From: Flavobacterium aquiphilum
GTDB lineage: Bacteria; Bacteroidota; Bacteroidia; Flavobacteriales; Flavobacteriaceae
Direction: 5' to 3'
Length of the DNA stretch: 64,000 nt
Assembly (NCBI RefSeq): GCF_027111335.1
Contig: NZ_CP114288.1
Location: forward strand, 3,720,001 to 3,784,000
In this document: positions 8,808 to 17,423 of the stretch, one piece after another
Position numbering within the stretch: position 1 is the first letter of the stretch
Layout of the letters: each line of letters begins with the position of its first letter
Notes under the pieces: generated by a model
What the model saw: the letters and a program-made list of their open reading frames with translations, nothing else
The model's database searches: none
What the model was told of the DNA's origin: nothing
Program-made: the position numbers and the translations under genes

Positions 8808-10211
8808 TTACACGTGCAAAGCTCTATTATCAGTTGCAGCCAAAGCCGCTTCTTTAATCGCTTCCGCAAATGTTGGGTGCGCATGTGAGATTCTCGAAAT
8901 ATCTTCAGCCGAAGCTTTAAATTCCATTGCAGTAACCGCCTCAGCAATCAAATCGGCAGTTCTTGCACCAATCATATGGATTCCAAGAACCTCGTCCGTT
9001 TTTTCGTCAGCAAGGATTTTTACAAAACCATCAAGATCGGCACTAGCACGGGCACGACCCAAAGCTTTGAAAGGGAAACTTCCCACTTTATATTTTGTTC
9101 CCGCAGCTTTCAATTGCTCCTCAGTTTGTCCAACCGCGGCAACTTCAGGCCAAGTGTAAACCACACCAGGAATCAGGTTGTAATCAATATGAGGTTTTTG
9201 ACCAGCCAAGATTTCAGCAACCATAGTCCCTTCTTCTTCCGCTTTGTGAGCCAGCATAGCTCCACGAACCACGTCACCGATAGCATAAATATTTGGAACA
9301 GAAGTTTGCAAATGATCATTAACCTCTACTTGTCCTCTATCCGAAATTTTAACTCCTGCATTTTCTGCATTCAATCCGTCAGTATAAGGACGACGACCAA
9401 CAGAAACCAAAGAATAATCTCCTTCCAAAGTAATCACTTCACCTTTTGCATTTTCAGCCTGAACAATTACGGCATCCCCCTTACGCTCAACCGATTGTAC
9501 TTTGTGTGAAGTATAGAATTTCATTCCTTGTTTTTTCAACACTTTAGTCAATTCTTTAGACAAAGCACCATCCATTCCAGGAATAATTCTGTCCATGAAT
9601 TCCACAACCGAAACCTCAGCTCCCAATCGTAAATAGACTTGACCTAATTCAATCCCGATCACACCACCACCAATAATCACAAGGTGCTTCGGAACTTCCT
9701 TAAGCGCCAAAGCTTCAGTCGAAGTAATGATTCTCTCTTTGTCTATTTTGATAAAAGGCAAAGACGATGGTTTAGAACCAGTAGCAATAATTATATTTTT
9801 AGCTTCAATAGTTTCCGATGTTCCATCAGCTTTTGCAACAGCAACGTGAGTCGCATCCACAAAAGAACCCAAACCATTAAAAACGGCAATTTTATTTTTC
9901 TCCATCAGGAAATTAACCCCTCCAGATGTTTGATCTACAACTGCTTGTTTACGAGCAATCATTTTCTCCAAATTGATTTTTACATCACCCGAAACTTCAA
10001 TTCCGTGATCGGCAAAATGTTTAATTTCGGCATAGTGATGTGAAGACGACAACAACGCTTTCGATGGAATACAACCTACATTTAAGCAAGTTCCGCCCAA
10101 AGTTGAATATTTTTCTATAATTGCAGTTTTGAAACCCAATTGTGCACAACGGATAGCCGAAACATATCCTCCTGGCCCAGAACCTATAATGACTACGTCA
10201 AATGAACTCAT
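8808..10211 (-). CDS. lpdA: Dihydrolipoyl dehydrogenase (E3)
   Basis: FAD-dependent enzyme that reoxidises lipoyl groups of the pyruvate/2-oxoglutarate dehydrogenase complexes and the glycine cleavage system. 467 residues: FAD-binding VVIIGSGPGGYVSAIR at the N-terminus, redox disulfide in GGTCLNVGCIPSK (Cys42/47), NAD-binding HLVIIGGGVIGIELGQVY, FAD motif VPNIYAIGDV, and a C-terminal dimerisation domain with the catalytic His-Glu in SHAHPTFAEA. Full-length with all key residues. It stands alone, not beside E1/E2 genes, which is common in Bacteroidota. A -7 element lies at 10239-10246. Confidence 0.95.
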   Translation of the reverse strand: MSSFDVVIIGSGPGGYVSAIRCAQLGFKTAIIEKYSTLGGTCLNVGCIPSKALLSSSHHYAEIKHFADHGIEVSGDVKINLEKMIARKQAVVDQTSGGVNFLMEKNKIAVFNGLGSFVDATHVAVAKADGTSETIEAKNIIIATGSKPSSLPFIKIDKERIITSTEALALKEVPKHLVIIGGGVIGIELGQVYLRLGAEVSVVEFMDRIIPGMDGALSKELTKVLKKQGMKFYTSHKVQSVERKGDAVIVQAENAKGEVITLEGDYSLVSVGRRPYTDGLNAENAGVKISDRGQVEVNDHLQTSVPNIYAIGDVVRGAMLAHKAEEEGTMVAEILAGQKPHIDYNLIPGVVYTWPEVAAVGQTEEQLKAAGTKYKVGSFPFKALGRARASADLDGFVKILADEKTDEVLGIHMIGARTADLIAEAVTAMEFKASAEDISRISHAHPTFAEAIKEAALAATDNRALHV

Positions 10212-10238
10212 AGTATGTTTTTTATATTTTTAGTGAAG

Positions 10239-10246
10239 CAAAAGTA
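10239..10246 (-). promoter_or_regulatory. -7 element of lpd promoter
   Basis: TACTTTTG on the minus strand, 28 bp upstream of the lpd ATG; no clear -33 TTG. The same octamer is used before the GHL10, tpx and tetR genes. Confidence 0.5.
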
Positions 10247-10413
10247 AGGAATAATGTTTTGTTTAAAGTTTAAAATTTAAGCTTTTTTGTTCGAATTATA
10301 ACGATTTCTTCAAGGATTCCCCACAAACCCTTTAAATAACTCAACCAAATTCAACAAACCGATTCGTTATGATTTTTAGGAGCAGATATTTGGCTTTTCA
10401 TTAAGAACAGTTG

Positions 10414-10474
10414 TCCCGCTATTCGCTGCAATCTCTTGTGCCGAACACCGGCACAAGAGGATTTTCGCTGCTAT
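10414..10474 (-). repeat. Structured intergenic repeat, copy 1
   Basis: An 11-bp stem (10433-10443 with 10449-10459, loop AACAC) lies between conserved flanks TCCCGCT...CGCTGCAAT and GGATTTTCGCTGC. Copy 2 at 24612-24680 shares stem position and flanks but continues directly into ATCGGGGCTA. Here the matching ACCGGGGCTA occurs only at 10698-10707, after the 217-bp element. On the minus strand it reads GATAGCAGCG, hairpin, GCAGCGAATAGCGGGAC. Possibly the Flavo-1 type conserved RNA. Confidence 0.7.
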
Positions 10475-10691
10475 CCTACCGTCTGGACACATCTTTTTAT
10501 AGGCCACAGATGACACGGATTGAACGGATTTACACAGATAAATTTGTTGTTTTTAAAAAAATGTATTGAAAAAAACATAAGTTTTACAAATAATATTTTT
10601 AGTATGCAACCAAAAAATCAGCGATAATCTGTCTAATCCGCGTTATCTGCGTGCCATTTTTAATATAAAATATTTGTGTCCAGACGGTAGG
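10475..10691. mobile_element. MITE-like 217-bp element with 16-bp perfect terminal inverted repeats
   Basis: Ends are CCTACCGTCTGGACAC (10475-10490) and its exact reverse complement GTGTCCAGACGGTAGG (10676-10691). Inside, a second imperfect inverted pair (about 24 of 34 positions) is formed by 10505-10540 and 10617-10653, so the unit can fold into one long hairpin. No coding capacity. It interrupts structured repeat copy 1. No clear target-site duplication seen. Confidence 0.7.
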
Positions 10692-10909
10692 CTTCAACCG
10701 GGGCTAGACGAGAAGTTTAGTTTTTCATAACAAAACCAATAAAAAACTAACAAAAATAGGTACGAAAAACATTCAACAAACCAAAAACTCATTTGGTGAT
10801 TTGTAAGAAAAAAATAATACATTTGAAAAAACATAAAGCAAAACAAACCTTCGCTTATCTGCCCGACAAACGAGTTGGCAACAAGCAGACCGTAAAATCG
10901 GATAAAAAA

Positions 10910-12025
10910 ATGAAGAATCAACAAACGGAATTTTTACAAAGCATTTTAAATAATAAAAAAAATCTAATCGAATTAGTAGCTGCTGCTATCGTTATAGGAT
11001 TAGGCGTAAATTTTATTGCTTCGTCTGTTTTTGATTTTTTAAACTTTAAAAATAAAAATCTAACTTTTCTCATAATTGGAATAGTTCTTACATTAATTGG
11101 ATTCATCTATTATTTGAATAAATTTTTTGGAAGAAAAAAATTTTCGAAAACTATTGAAGGATTTTTCATCTTGGATAAAAAGAATGCTAAAATAATTGAT
11201 ATAGACAATTATGATTATGCAAATAAATTAGCTAATAATCTTAAATATGCTTTTACAGAAGATGGCGCATTAAGAAATACTTGGAAAAAAATCGATTTTG
11301 ATGATATTTTTAAAAAAGGGAAACAATTTCTTAAAATAATTAACGAAGCTTCAGAATATTATTTACTCGAAAAGTTATCTACCCACCTATCCGTTTATTT
11401 TAATAATTCAAAATTTGATAATGATGAATTGACAGAATATCAAAGAAATGATATTCCTGATGTCTTATTAAAAAATAGATTTTTAGAATTATTTTCAAAA
11501 CCAATGGAACAAAGAGAATCTTTTATATCAGACGAAGAAATTGATGGCGTTTTCGAATTTAAGATAAATGGAGAAAAAAAAACAGTTGGTAAAGTTGTTT
11601 CAAATTTTAGAAATGGAGTTATGTATAGTCACTTTGACTTAAAGCTACCGAAAAACAGCAAATTAAAAAGAAATTCTGATAATTCAATTTCATTAATTAC
11701 AGATCGATTTACTATTAATCTAAAAACGATTATAAGTGGAATAAATACTTATATACCTCGTGAATATGAAGAACATTATCTTGGATTAAACTATTCAAGT
11801 GACTTACCAGCCTTTATTGCAACTTATGTAATCGAAGTTAACTTTCATATGCGTTCGATATTTAAGACAAACAGTTGGCAATATTATGAATGGATTGATT
11901 CCTTTATAAATCAAATTGAAAACGACATTTCTCAAGAATACTATTTCACAGAAAAAATTGAATGGGAAAAAACATACCCAATAATCAAAATGCTGAAAGA
12001 AAAAAAAGAAAAACTTCAAAATTAA
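10910..12025 (+). CDS. Unrecognised protein with two N-terminal membrane helices
   Basis: 371 residues from the ATG at 10910. Two hydrophobic helices (about 20-45 LIELVAAAIVIGLGVNFIAS, and 52-74 LTFLIIGIVLTLIGFIYYL) are followed by a soluble, Lys/Asn/Glu-rich domain of about 290 residues ending in a basic coiled stretch. An upstream in-frame start at 10793 would add 39 basic residues resembling translated leader, so the later ATG is preferred. Codon use is more A/T-rich than in neighbouring housekeeping genes, suggesting transfer. I do not recognise a family. The 2-TM-plus-cytosolic layout occurs among membrane effectors of defence systems, but no partner gene supports that here. Confidence 0.65.
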   Translation: MKNQQTEFLQSILNNKKNLIELVAAAIVIGLGVNFIASSVFDFLNFKNKNLTFLIIGIVLTLIGFIYYLNKFFGRKKFSKTIEGFFILDKKNAKIIDIDNYDYANKLANNLKYAFTEDGALRNTWKKIDFDDIFKKGKQFLKIINEASEYYLLEKLSTHLSVYFNNSKFDNDELTEYQRNDIPDVLLKNRFLELFSKPMEQRESFISDEEIDGVFEFKINGEKKTVGKVVSNFRNGVMYSHFDLKLPKNSKLKRNSDNSISLITDRFTINLKTIISGINTYIPREYEEHYLGLNYSSDLPAFIATYVIEVNFHMRSIFKTNSWQYYEWIDSFINQIENDISQEYYFTEKIEWEKTYPIIKMLKEKKEKLQN

Positions 12026-12254
12026 TATACTCAAATGCCAGCCAATAATCGAGTAGACGGCTCCGAAATAAGAGCCATATAGCCAAAAGCAAATAAACTA
12101 CTTATAGTTTTTGGAAAAGATAGTTTTGCCAAAGTTGATATTAAAAATGGTGTAACAAAATTTATAAGTTCAGACTAAATAAACATTCCACTTTTCAGAC
12201 AAGTCGAGTACATTTTAATGAATTTAAAGTAACCATATAAAACTGAAAGACAAA

Positions 12255-13226
12255 ATGAATAAAATACTATCTATTTTAGCTTTAATACTTTTACCAGCAA
12301 TTGCATTTGGACAAACTGAAAAAGCAACTTATAAAGCCACTATTGATAGTTTTGAAAAAAATTATAACGCAGGCAATTTTGAAGCAATTTTTGAAACTTT
12401 TTCATCAGAAATGCAAAACACTTTACCAATTGATAAAACAAACGAGTATTTTAAAACACTTAAAAATCAAGCAGGGAATATAACAAAACGAGAATTTATT
12501 AACTATGAGCAAACCTATGCCTCTTATAAAACAACTTTTGAAAAAGCATTAATTGCTGTTAATATTTCGATAGATAATAATTCCAAAATAAATGGATTTT
12601 ATTTAAAAGCTTTTAAAGAAAATGAACTTCCTAAAATTGAACGAAATACAACTAAACTTTCACTCCCATTTGAAGGCGAATGGACAATTATTTGGGGTGG
12701 CGACACAAAAGAATTAAATTATCATATTGAAAATGAAGCACAAAAAAATGCTTTTGATATTGTTGTAACTGACCACAAAGGCAAATCATACAAAACAGAT
12801 GGAAAAACAAATGCAGATTATTATGCTTTTGGCAAAGAAATTATTGCACCCTGTGATGGAGAAGTAGTTTTGGCTGTAGATGGAATTAAAGACAATAAGC
12901 CTGGCACCCCAAACCCAATTTACATTCCCGGAAATACCGTAATTATCAAAACATCAAAAAACGAATATTTATTTTTTGCTCATTTTAAACAAAACTCTAT
13001 AAAAGTAAAACAAGGACAACAAATTACAAAAGGGCAACTTTTAGGACTATGTGGAAATTCAGGAAACTCTTCTGAAGCACATTTACATTTTCACATTCAA
13101 AACATAGAAGATATGAACCAAGCAACTGGAATAAAATGTTATTTCGATAAAATTCTGGTAAATGGACAGTTAAAAACAGATTATTCACCAATTCAAAAAG
13201 AAAAAGTAATCAACGAGAAAAAATAA
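12255..13226 (+). CDS. M23 family metallopeptidase with N-terminal DUF3887-like domain
   Basis: Exported peptidase, 323 residues. The signal peptide MNKILSILALILLPAIAFGQ is followed by a 100-residue DUF3887-like domain (FEKNYNAGNFEAIFETFSSE) and a LytM/M23 domain at about 150-300. Metal-site features visible are the YHIENEAQKNAFD segment (His and Asp), a glycine-rich core IIAPCDGEVVLAVDGI, and the second motif HLHFHIQ. GQLLGLCGNSGNSSEAHLHF is the usual M23 signature region. It likely cleaves peptide cross-links of peptidoglycan, though some family members are inactive. Monocistronic with a clear terminator at 13274-13301. A/T-rich like the preceding gene. Confidence 0.8.
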   Translation: MNKILSILALILLPAIAFGQTEKATYKATIDSFEKNYNAGNFEAIFETFSSEMQNTLPIDKTNEYFKTLKNQAGNITKREFINYEQTYASYKTTFEKALIAVNISIDNNSKINGFYLKAFKENELPKIERNTTKLSLPFEGEWTIIWGGDTKELNYHIENEAQKNAFDIVVTDHKGKSYKTDGKTNADYYAFGKEIIAPCDGEVVLAVDGIKDNKPGTPNPIYIPGNTVIIKTSKNEYLFFAHFKQNSIKVKQGQQITKGQLLGLCGNSGNSSEAHLHFHIQNIEDMNQATGIKCYFDKILVNGQLKTDYSPIQKEKVINEKK

Positions 13227-13273
13227 CTTGCTTGGATTGGTTTTTAATTGAATAGAACAATTACCCCCGCTCC

Positions 13274-13301
13274 GCAAAGTCTCATGACTTTGCATTTTTT
13301 T
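13274..13301 (+). terminator. Terminator of the M23 peptidase gene
   Basis: Perfect 8-bp stem GCAAAGTC (13274-13281) / GACTTTGC (13286-13293), loop TCAT, then ATTTTTTT. Confidence 0.85.
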
Positions 13302-13422
13302 AATAGTTCTTGAAAACAGCAAATTAGGATAAAAGTCTCCCGACTTTTTCAGTGAATGATTTAGAATAGGAGGTGATCTCACACGCCACCAAGTATGCGT
13401 CTCACGCAAAAAAACAGTAAAA

Positions 13423-13574
13423 AACCCCAAATTTTACGTCAAAGACCCCACGGATGGGTTCGAGACGCCAAATTTTGGGTTATACAACCTAAAAAATGGA
13501 GTCGGCAACGCCAATTTTAAGGTTCGAGACGTAAAATTTGGGGTTATACAACCTAAAAAATGGAGTTCACAACG
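13423..13574. repeat. Two 54-bp direct repeats plus an 18-bp inverted copy
   Basis: Repeat A 13457-13510 and repeat B 13521-13574 share GGTTCGAGACG, GGGTTATACAACCTAAAAAA and TGGAGT, with a 64-bp period. The segment AACCCCAAATTTTACGTC (13423-13440) is the exact reverse complement of 13528-13545 inside repeat B. Only two copies and no cas genes, so not a CRISPR array. Confidence 0.75.
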
Positions 13575-13798
13575 TAATCCATGGGCTTATTTGGGATAAA
13601 TGATGTGGGGCAAAAAAAACCGCAACCTCGATCATCACGTACGTGTTCCCAATCAAAACTAATTCAAATCAATTTCTAAAAAAGGTTGTTATTTATTATT
13701 TTCTTAACTTTATGGGTACGAGCGTGACGCTCGCACTGGCACATGAAAACTAAAAAACAAATTAGTAAGAGTACGCAAACAACTAAAAAGCAACCAAA

Positions 13799-14344
13799 AT
13801 GAGAAAACTAATAATGTGGAACGTAATGACCCTCGACGGATATTTTGAAGGAAACCAAAATTGGGATTTATCCTTTCATGGTACTGTTTATGGAGAAGAA
13901 CTTGAAAAATTAAGCATCGAACAGTTAAATGCTGCGGATTGCATTATATTCGGACGAGTAACCTATGAAGGCATGGCAGCCTATTGGACACCGGAACAAG
14001 GCGAAGTTGCCGATTTGATGAATAGCATACCAAAAATTGTTATTTCCAAAACATTAAAAACAGCCGATTGGAACAACACAACGCTTATCAGCGGGAACGC
14101 TGCAGCCGAAATTAAAAAACTTAAAGAACAAGGAGGAAAAGACATGTATGTTTTTGGTAGTGCAAACCTTTCAGAGACTTTTATAAATGAAGATCTTTTT
14201 GACGAATACCGAATTTGCATTGCACCTGTTCTTCTAGGTAGTGGACAACCATTATTCAAACAAGGTATTGCCCCTAAAAATCTATCTCTCGTTTCATCCC
14301 AACAACTTACAACAGGCGGAGTGATTTTAAAATATTCAAAATAA
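13799..14344 (+). CDS. Dihydrofolate reductase family protein (RibD C-terminal-like)
   Basis: 181 residues of the DHFR-like RibD_C fold: start MRKLIMWNVMTLDGYFEG, nucleotide-binding FGRVTYEGMAAYW, and C-terminal CIAPVLLGSGQPLFK. Standalone proteins of this type are NADPH-dependent reductases of unknown substrate and are not the riboflavin enzyme, because the deaminase half is absent and no rib genes are nearby. No promoter with a full TAnnTTTG match; a near match (TAACTTTA) sits about 95 bp upstream. Confidence 0.85.
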   Translation: MRKLIMWNVMTLDGYFEGNQNWDLSFHGTVYGEELEKLSIEQLNAADCIIFGRVTYEGMAAYWTPEQGEVADLMNSIPKIVISKTLKTADWNNTTLISGNAAAEIKKLKEQGGKDMYVFGSANLSETFINEDLFDEYRICIAPVLLGSGQPLFKQGIAPKNLSLVSSQQLTTGGVILKYSK

Positions 14345-14541
14345 TTTTATTAGCAGATAATGCGATTACGAAGCTCACGCAAGCCTCGAGAAGCAAATCC
14401 ACTCAATCTAAACTTAAGATAAATAACATCTTCATATGTTGATGTTTATTGTTTTTTATTGGTCATATGTAATTCGCATACAATCATTGGTGTTTGCGAC
14501 CAATTTTGTAGTCATGCTCATTTTATAAAAAAATAATTTTG

Positions 14542-14549
14542 TATTTTTG
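14542..14549 (+). promoter_or_regulatory. -7 element of the toxin-antitoxin operon
   Basis: TATTTTTG fits TAnnTTTG, 17 bp before the antitoxin ATG. No convincing -33 element. Confidence 0.4.
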
Positions 14550-14565
14550 AACAAATTACAACATC

Positions 14566-14787
14566 ATGGATTTACAAACTAGAAAAATTGAATTTGTACA
14601 AGAGTTTCTAAAACTTCAAAGTGAAGAATTAGTTTCTCAGTTTGAAAATTTGCTAAAAAAGAAAACTCAAAATAAAATAAAACCTATGTCAATTAAAGAA
14701 CTTAATTCAAGAATTGACAAATCGGAAAGTGATTTTAAAAATGGAAAATTTAAAACAAGTTCTGAACTTTTATCAAAATATAAATAA
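14566..14787 (+). CDS. Antitoxin of a RelE/ParE-type module
   Basis: 73 residues, charged and helical, opening MDLQTRKIEFVQEFLKLQSE and ending KTSSELLSKYK. This is a common Bacteroidota antitoxin type without a recognisable DNA-binding fold at the N-terminus. Its stop codon shares one base with the toxin start codon (TAATG), so the two are translationally coupled. Recognition rests on size, composition and the partner gene. Confidence 0.8.
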   Translation: MDLQTRKIEFVQEFLKLQSEELVSQFENLLKKKTQNKIKPMSIKELNSRIDKSESDFKNGKFKTSSELLSKYK

Positions 14788-15104
14788 TGGGTTTTAAAAT
14801 AATCTGGTCAGACTTTGCTGAAAATGAATTAGACAAGATTTTTGAATATCATGTTGAAAATGCAAGCTTACAGATTGCCAAAAATATAATCAAGAAAATC
14901 ATTTCAGAACCAAACAAAATTATTTCACATCCCGAAATTACTCAAATTGAAGAATTGCTACTTGATAGAGAAAATAACTATAGATATTTAATTTGTTCTA
15001 ATTATAAAATCATTTACTCAATAGACACAAAAGAAAAGCTTATAAAAATTGCTGATGTTTTTGACACAAGACAAAATCCAAGTAAAATAAAGAGAACAAA
15101 ATAA
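14787..15104 (+). CDS. RelE/ParE family toxin
   Basis: 105 residues with the ParE/RelE pattern: IIWSDFAENELDKIFEYHVE at the N-terminus, central SHPEITQIEELL, then NNYRYLICSNYKIIYSIDT and a final IADVFDTRQNPSKI (the family's typical ...I..V.D.R..P). RelE members cut mRNA on the ribosome and ParE members poison gyrase; the sequence alone does not decide which. It forms an operon with the overlapping antitoxin and is followed by a strong terminator. Confidence 0.88.
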   Translation: MGFKIIWSDFAENELDKIFEYHVENASLQIAKNIIKKIISEPNKIISHPEITQIEELLLDRENNYRYLICSNYKIIYSIDTKEKLIKIADVFDTRQNPSKIKRTK

Positions 15105-15125
15105 TTCCCATAAAATCATTTCATA

Positions 15126-15163
15126 AAAAAGCGTCTTGGACTATATATTTCAAGACGCTTTTT
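15126..15163. terminator. Bidirectional terminator between the toxin and the permease
   Basis: Stem AAAAAGCGTCTTG with CAAGACGCTTTTT (13 bp, 12-nt loop), with A/T runs on both sides, between convergent genes. Confidence 0.88.
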
Positions 15164-15184
15164 CATTATTACAATCTAAAAAAC

Positions 15185-17116
15185 CTACTCCTTCTCGAAA
15201 TTCAATTTACTGTTCTTGCGACTGTAAGTAAAGTAGATAATCAATCCAATGATCAACCAAATCGTGAAATAAATCCAGTTCCAAACGCTCAGTTCAGCCA
15301 TCATGTACAAACAACAAATCAGTCCTAAAAGCGGAATCAAAGACAGGTTTTCTTTATAGGACCAAAACACTAATCCAACGATAACGAACAAGAAAATCCA
15401 CATCGGAATTTTGTGTTTGAATAAATCAAATCCGCTTTCGTATTTAACCGAGTCCGAAATTGGCAATCCCGTAACAACACTGGCATATTTGGTATCGTCC
15501 TGTTGATATTGGCTTAACAGATGTTCAGCATCCTGTTTCTCGTTCGCTTGTGTTTTACCTTCAATATTCAACAAATAGTTATATACCTTTTGGGTTTCTT
15601 CTTTATTTATCGAAGTGATTATAAATTCGGGATCATTGATTTTGGTTTCATTGGTTATAAAACCCATTGTCGCTTTTTTATTGTAGGTAAAAGCTATGAC
15701 CAAAGCAACGATAATCAATAAAGGAAAAATATATTTGGAATTGATATAAGGTGTTTTGAATTTTCCCCTAGGAATATCGGTTTTATTTTGCAAAGCCAAA
15801 ACTCCTGCGCAAACCAATACAAAAGCAAATAAAGTCCCAATACTGCACAAATCGGTAACCATCGTTAAATTCATAAACAAAGCTGGAACCGCCACCACGA
15901 AACCAACTACAATGGTTGCAAAAGAAGGCGTTTTAAACTTTGGATGTACATTCGAGAATTTCTTTGGCAACAAACCATCTCGGCTCATACTCATCCAAAT
16001 ACGTGGCTGTCCCATTTGAAAAACCAACAAAACACTTGCCATAGCTACCACGGCACTTACAGCAATAATTCCAGACATCCATTTTAAATTTAATTTATCA
16101 AATACAAATGCCAATGGGTCTCCAACATTTAAATTATTATAGCTCACCATTCCGGTAAGAACAAGGGCAATGGCAATATAGAGAACCGTACAAATAACAA
16201 TCGCCCACATCATACCACGTGGCAAATCACGTTGAGGGTTTTTACATTCCTCTGCAGTAGTCGAAATAGCATCAAACCCAATATAGGCGAAAAAAACTGC
16301 CGATACTCCTTTTAACACTCCCGAAACACCATTTGGTGCAAAAGGACTCCAATTCGAAGTATCCACATAGAATACTCCAACTGCAATTACTAAAAGAACG
16401 ATACACAATTTTACCACCACCATAAGATTACTCGCATTACGGGATTCTTTCATACCGCGGTAAATCAAAGCGGTAATCAGGACAATAATCAGCAATGCAG
16501 GCAAATCGGCTACAAAATGAAAAGAACCAATCACAGGCGAAGTAGTCCAGGCAGTATAAGCATCTTGCATTCCGGAACTTAAATTTTCAAAAGACTTCCC
16601 TCCTTCCATCAAGGCAGTCGCATCCTTGAAACCATTGGAAGCCGTCAGATAATCCATTTGGACCCATTGCGGCAAATCAACACCACAACTGGATAGAAGC
16701 CCCGTAAAATAATCACTCCAAGATATAGCAACGGTTATATTTCCAACCGAATATTCCATAATTAGCGCCCAACCAATAATCCAGGCAACCAATTCGCCAA
16801 AAGCGACATAAGAGTACGTATAAGCACTTCCTGAAACAGGAACCATCGAAGCAAATTCTGCATAAGCAAAGGCAGCAAAACCACAGGCAATTGCTGTGAA
16901 CAAAAACAGGAAAATCACGGCAGGGCCTCCGTCAAAACTAGCTTTTCCTATAGTACTAAAAATTCCGGCACCAACGATAGCGGCAATCCCGAAAGCAGTT
17001 AGATCTTTAGTTGTCAAATGTTTTCCTAGTGCTTCATGTCCTTCCAAATTGTTTTTTTCAACCTGTTTTAAGATATCATGAACCGTTTTTTTTCTAAAGA
17101 GCCCTTTCAATGCCAT
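15185..17116 (-). CDS. APC superfamily amino-acid permease (CAT-like)
   Basis: 643 residues, about 12-14 membrane helices, with the APC start LTAFGIAAIVGAGIFSTIGK and the conserved VFFAYIGFDAISTTAEECKN segment, placing it near cationic amino-acid transporters. A soluble insertion of about 85 residues (near 480-560, rich in Glu/Gln/Lys) separates the last pair of helices from the core. Substrate not predictable. Transcribed alone; a perfect TATATTTG -7 element lies at 17194-17201 and it shares a bidirectional terminator with the toxin gene. Confidence 0.88.
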   Translation of the reverse strand: MALKGLFRKKTVHDILKQVEKNNLEGHEALGKHLTTKDLTAFGIAAIVGAGIFSTIGKASFDGGPAVIFLFLFTAIACGFAAFAYAEFASMVPVSGSAYTYSYVAFGELVAWIIGWALIMEYSVGNITVAISWSDYFTGLLSSCGVDLPQWVQMDYLTASNGFKDATALMEGGKSFENLSSGMQDAYTAWTTSPVIGSFHFVADLPALLIIVLITALIYRGMKESRNASNLMVVVKLCIVLLVIAVGVFYVDTSNWSPFAPNGVSGVLKGVSAVFFAYIGFDAISTTAEECKNPQRDLPRGMMWAIVICTVLYIAIALVLTGMVSYNNLNVGDPLAFVFDKLNLKWMSGIIAVSAVVAMASVLLVFQMGQPRIWMSMSRDGLLPKKFSNVHPKFKTPSFATIVVGFVVAVPALFMNLTMVTDLCSIGTLFAFVLVCAGVLALQNKTDIPRGKFKTPYINSKYIFPLLIIVALVIAFTYNKKATMGFITNETKINDPEFIITSINKEETQKVYNYLLNIEGKTQANEKQDAEHLLSQYQQDDTKYASVVTGLPISDSVKYESGFDLFKHKIPMWIFLFVIVGLVFWSYKENLSLIPLLGLICCLYMMAELSVWNWIYFTIWLIIGLIIYFTYSRKNSKLNFEKE

Positions 17117-17423
17117 TTGTAGATTTTATTATTGAATAACCATTTTTTAATATTCTTTTCAACACTATTTTCAATAAAAAAAATAGTAAAGCCCAAATAT
17201 ATAAAACAAATTCAATCTTTAAAGTGTAGATTTTGATTTTCTCAAAATATTAAAAAACAAAACTTGAGCTTACGATTCCAACCTAAATCCAACTAAAAAC
17301 AGTTCGTAATCATTTGTAAATCAAATCAAAATATTTAAAAAATCTCCAAACAATCAATTACAAATCTTCAAAATTCTGTTTTTTTACCTAAATTAGTGTA
17401 CAACAACCGAAACATAAAATAAC
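17117..17423. other. Intergenic region between divergent genes, 307 bp
   Basis: A/T-rich. It holds the permease -7 element; for the rightward DUF4239-like gene only a partial match TAAATTAG about 30 bp before the ATG. Nothing else seen. Confidence 0.6.
17194..17201 (-). promoter_or_regulatory. -7 element of the permease promoter
   Basis: TATATTTG on the minus strand, perfect to TAnnTTTG, 78 bp upstream of the ATG; no good -33 TTG. Confidence 0.4.

Larger units (their letters stand above)
10212..10909. other. Intergenic region with nested repeats, 698 bp
   Basis: Contains the lpd promoter element, one copy of a structured hairpin repeat (10414-10474) and an inserted 217-bp inverted-repeat element (10475-10691). 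It then runs into the leader of the membrane-protein gene. No protein gene is credible here. Confidence 0.7.
13227..13798. other. Repeat-rich intergenic region, 572 bp
   Basis: Holds the M23 terminator, a pair of 54-bp direct repeats with an 18-bp inverted copy upstream, and a GAGCG/CGCTC hairpin near 13710-13730. No gene seen; a minus-strand frame across 13185-13430 is repeat translation. Confidence 0.7.

Noticed and set aside
10694..10924. 76-codon minus-strand frame in the accessory region
   Set aside because: Phe/Tyr-rich translation of A/T-rich leader DNA, antisense to the start of the membrane-protein gene.
12076..12178. Small gene ending KFISSD
   Set aside because: About 30 codons without a start; could be a fragment but too short to support as a gene.
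13185..13430. 81-codon minus-strand frame after the M23 gene
   Set aside because: It overlaps the M23 gene end, crosses its terminator and then translates repeat sequence; no start or promoter.
13423..13574. CRISPR array
   Set aside because: Only two direct copies, long repeats with a 10-bp gap, and no cas genes anywhere in the window.
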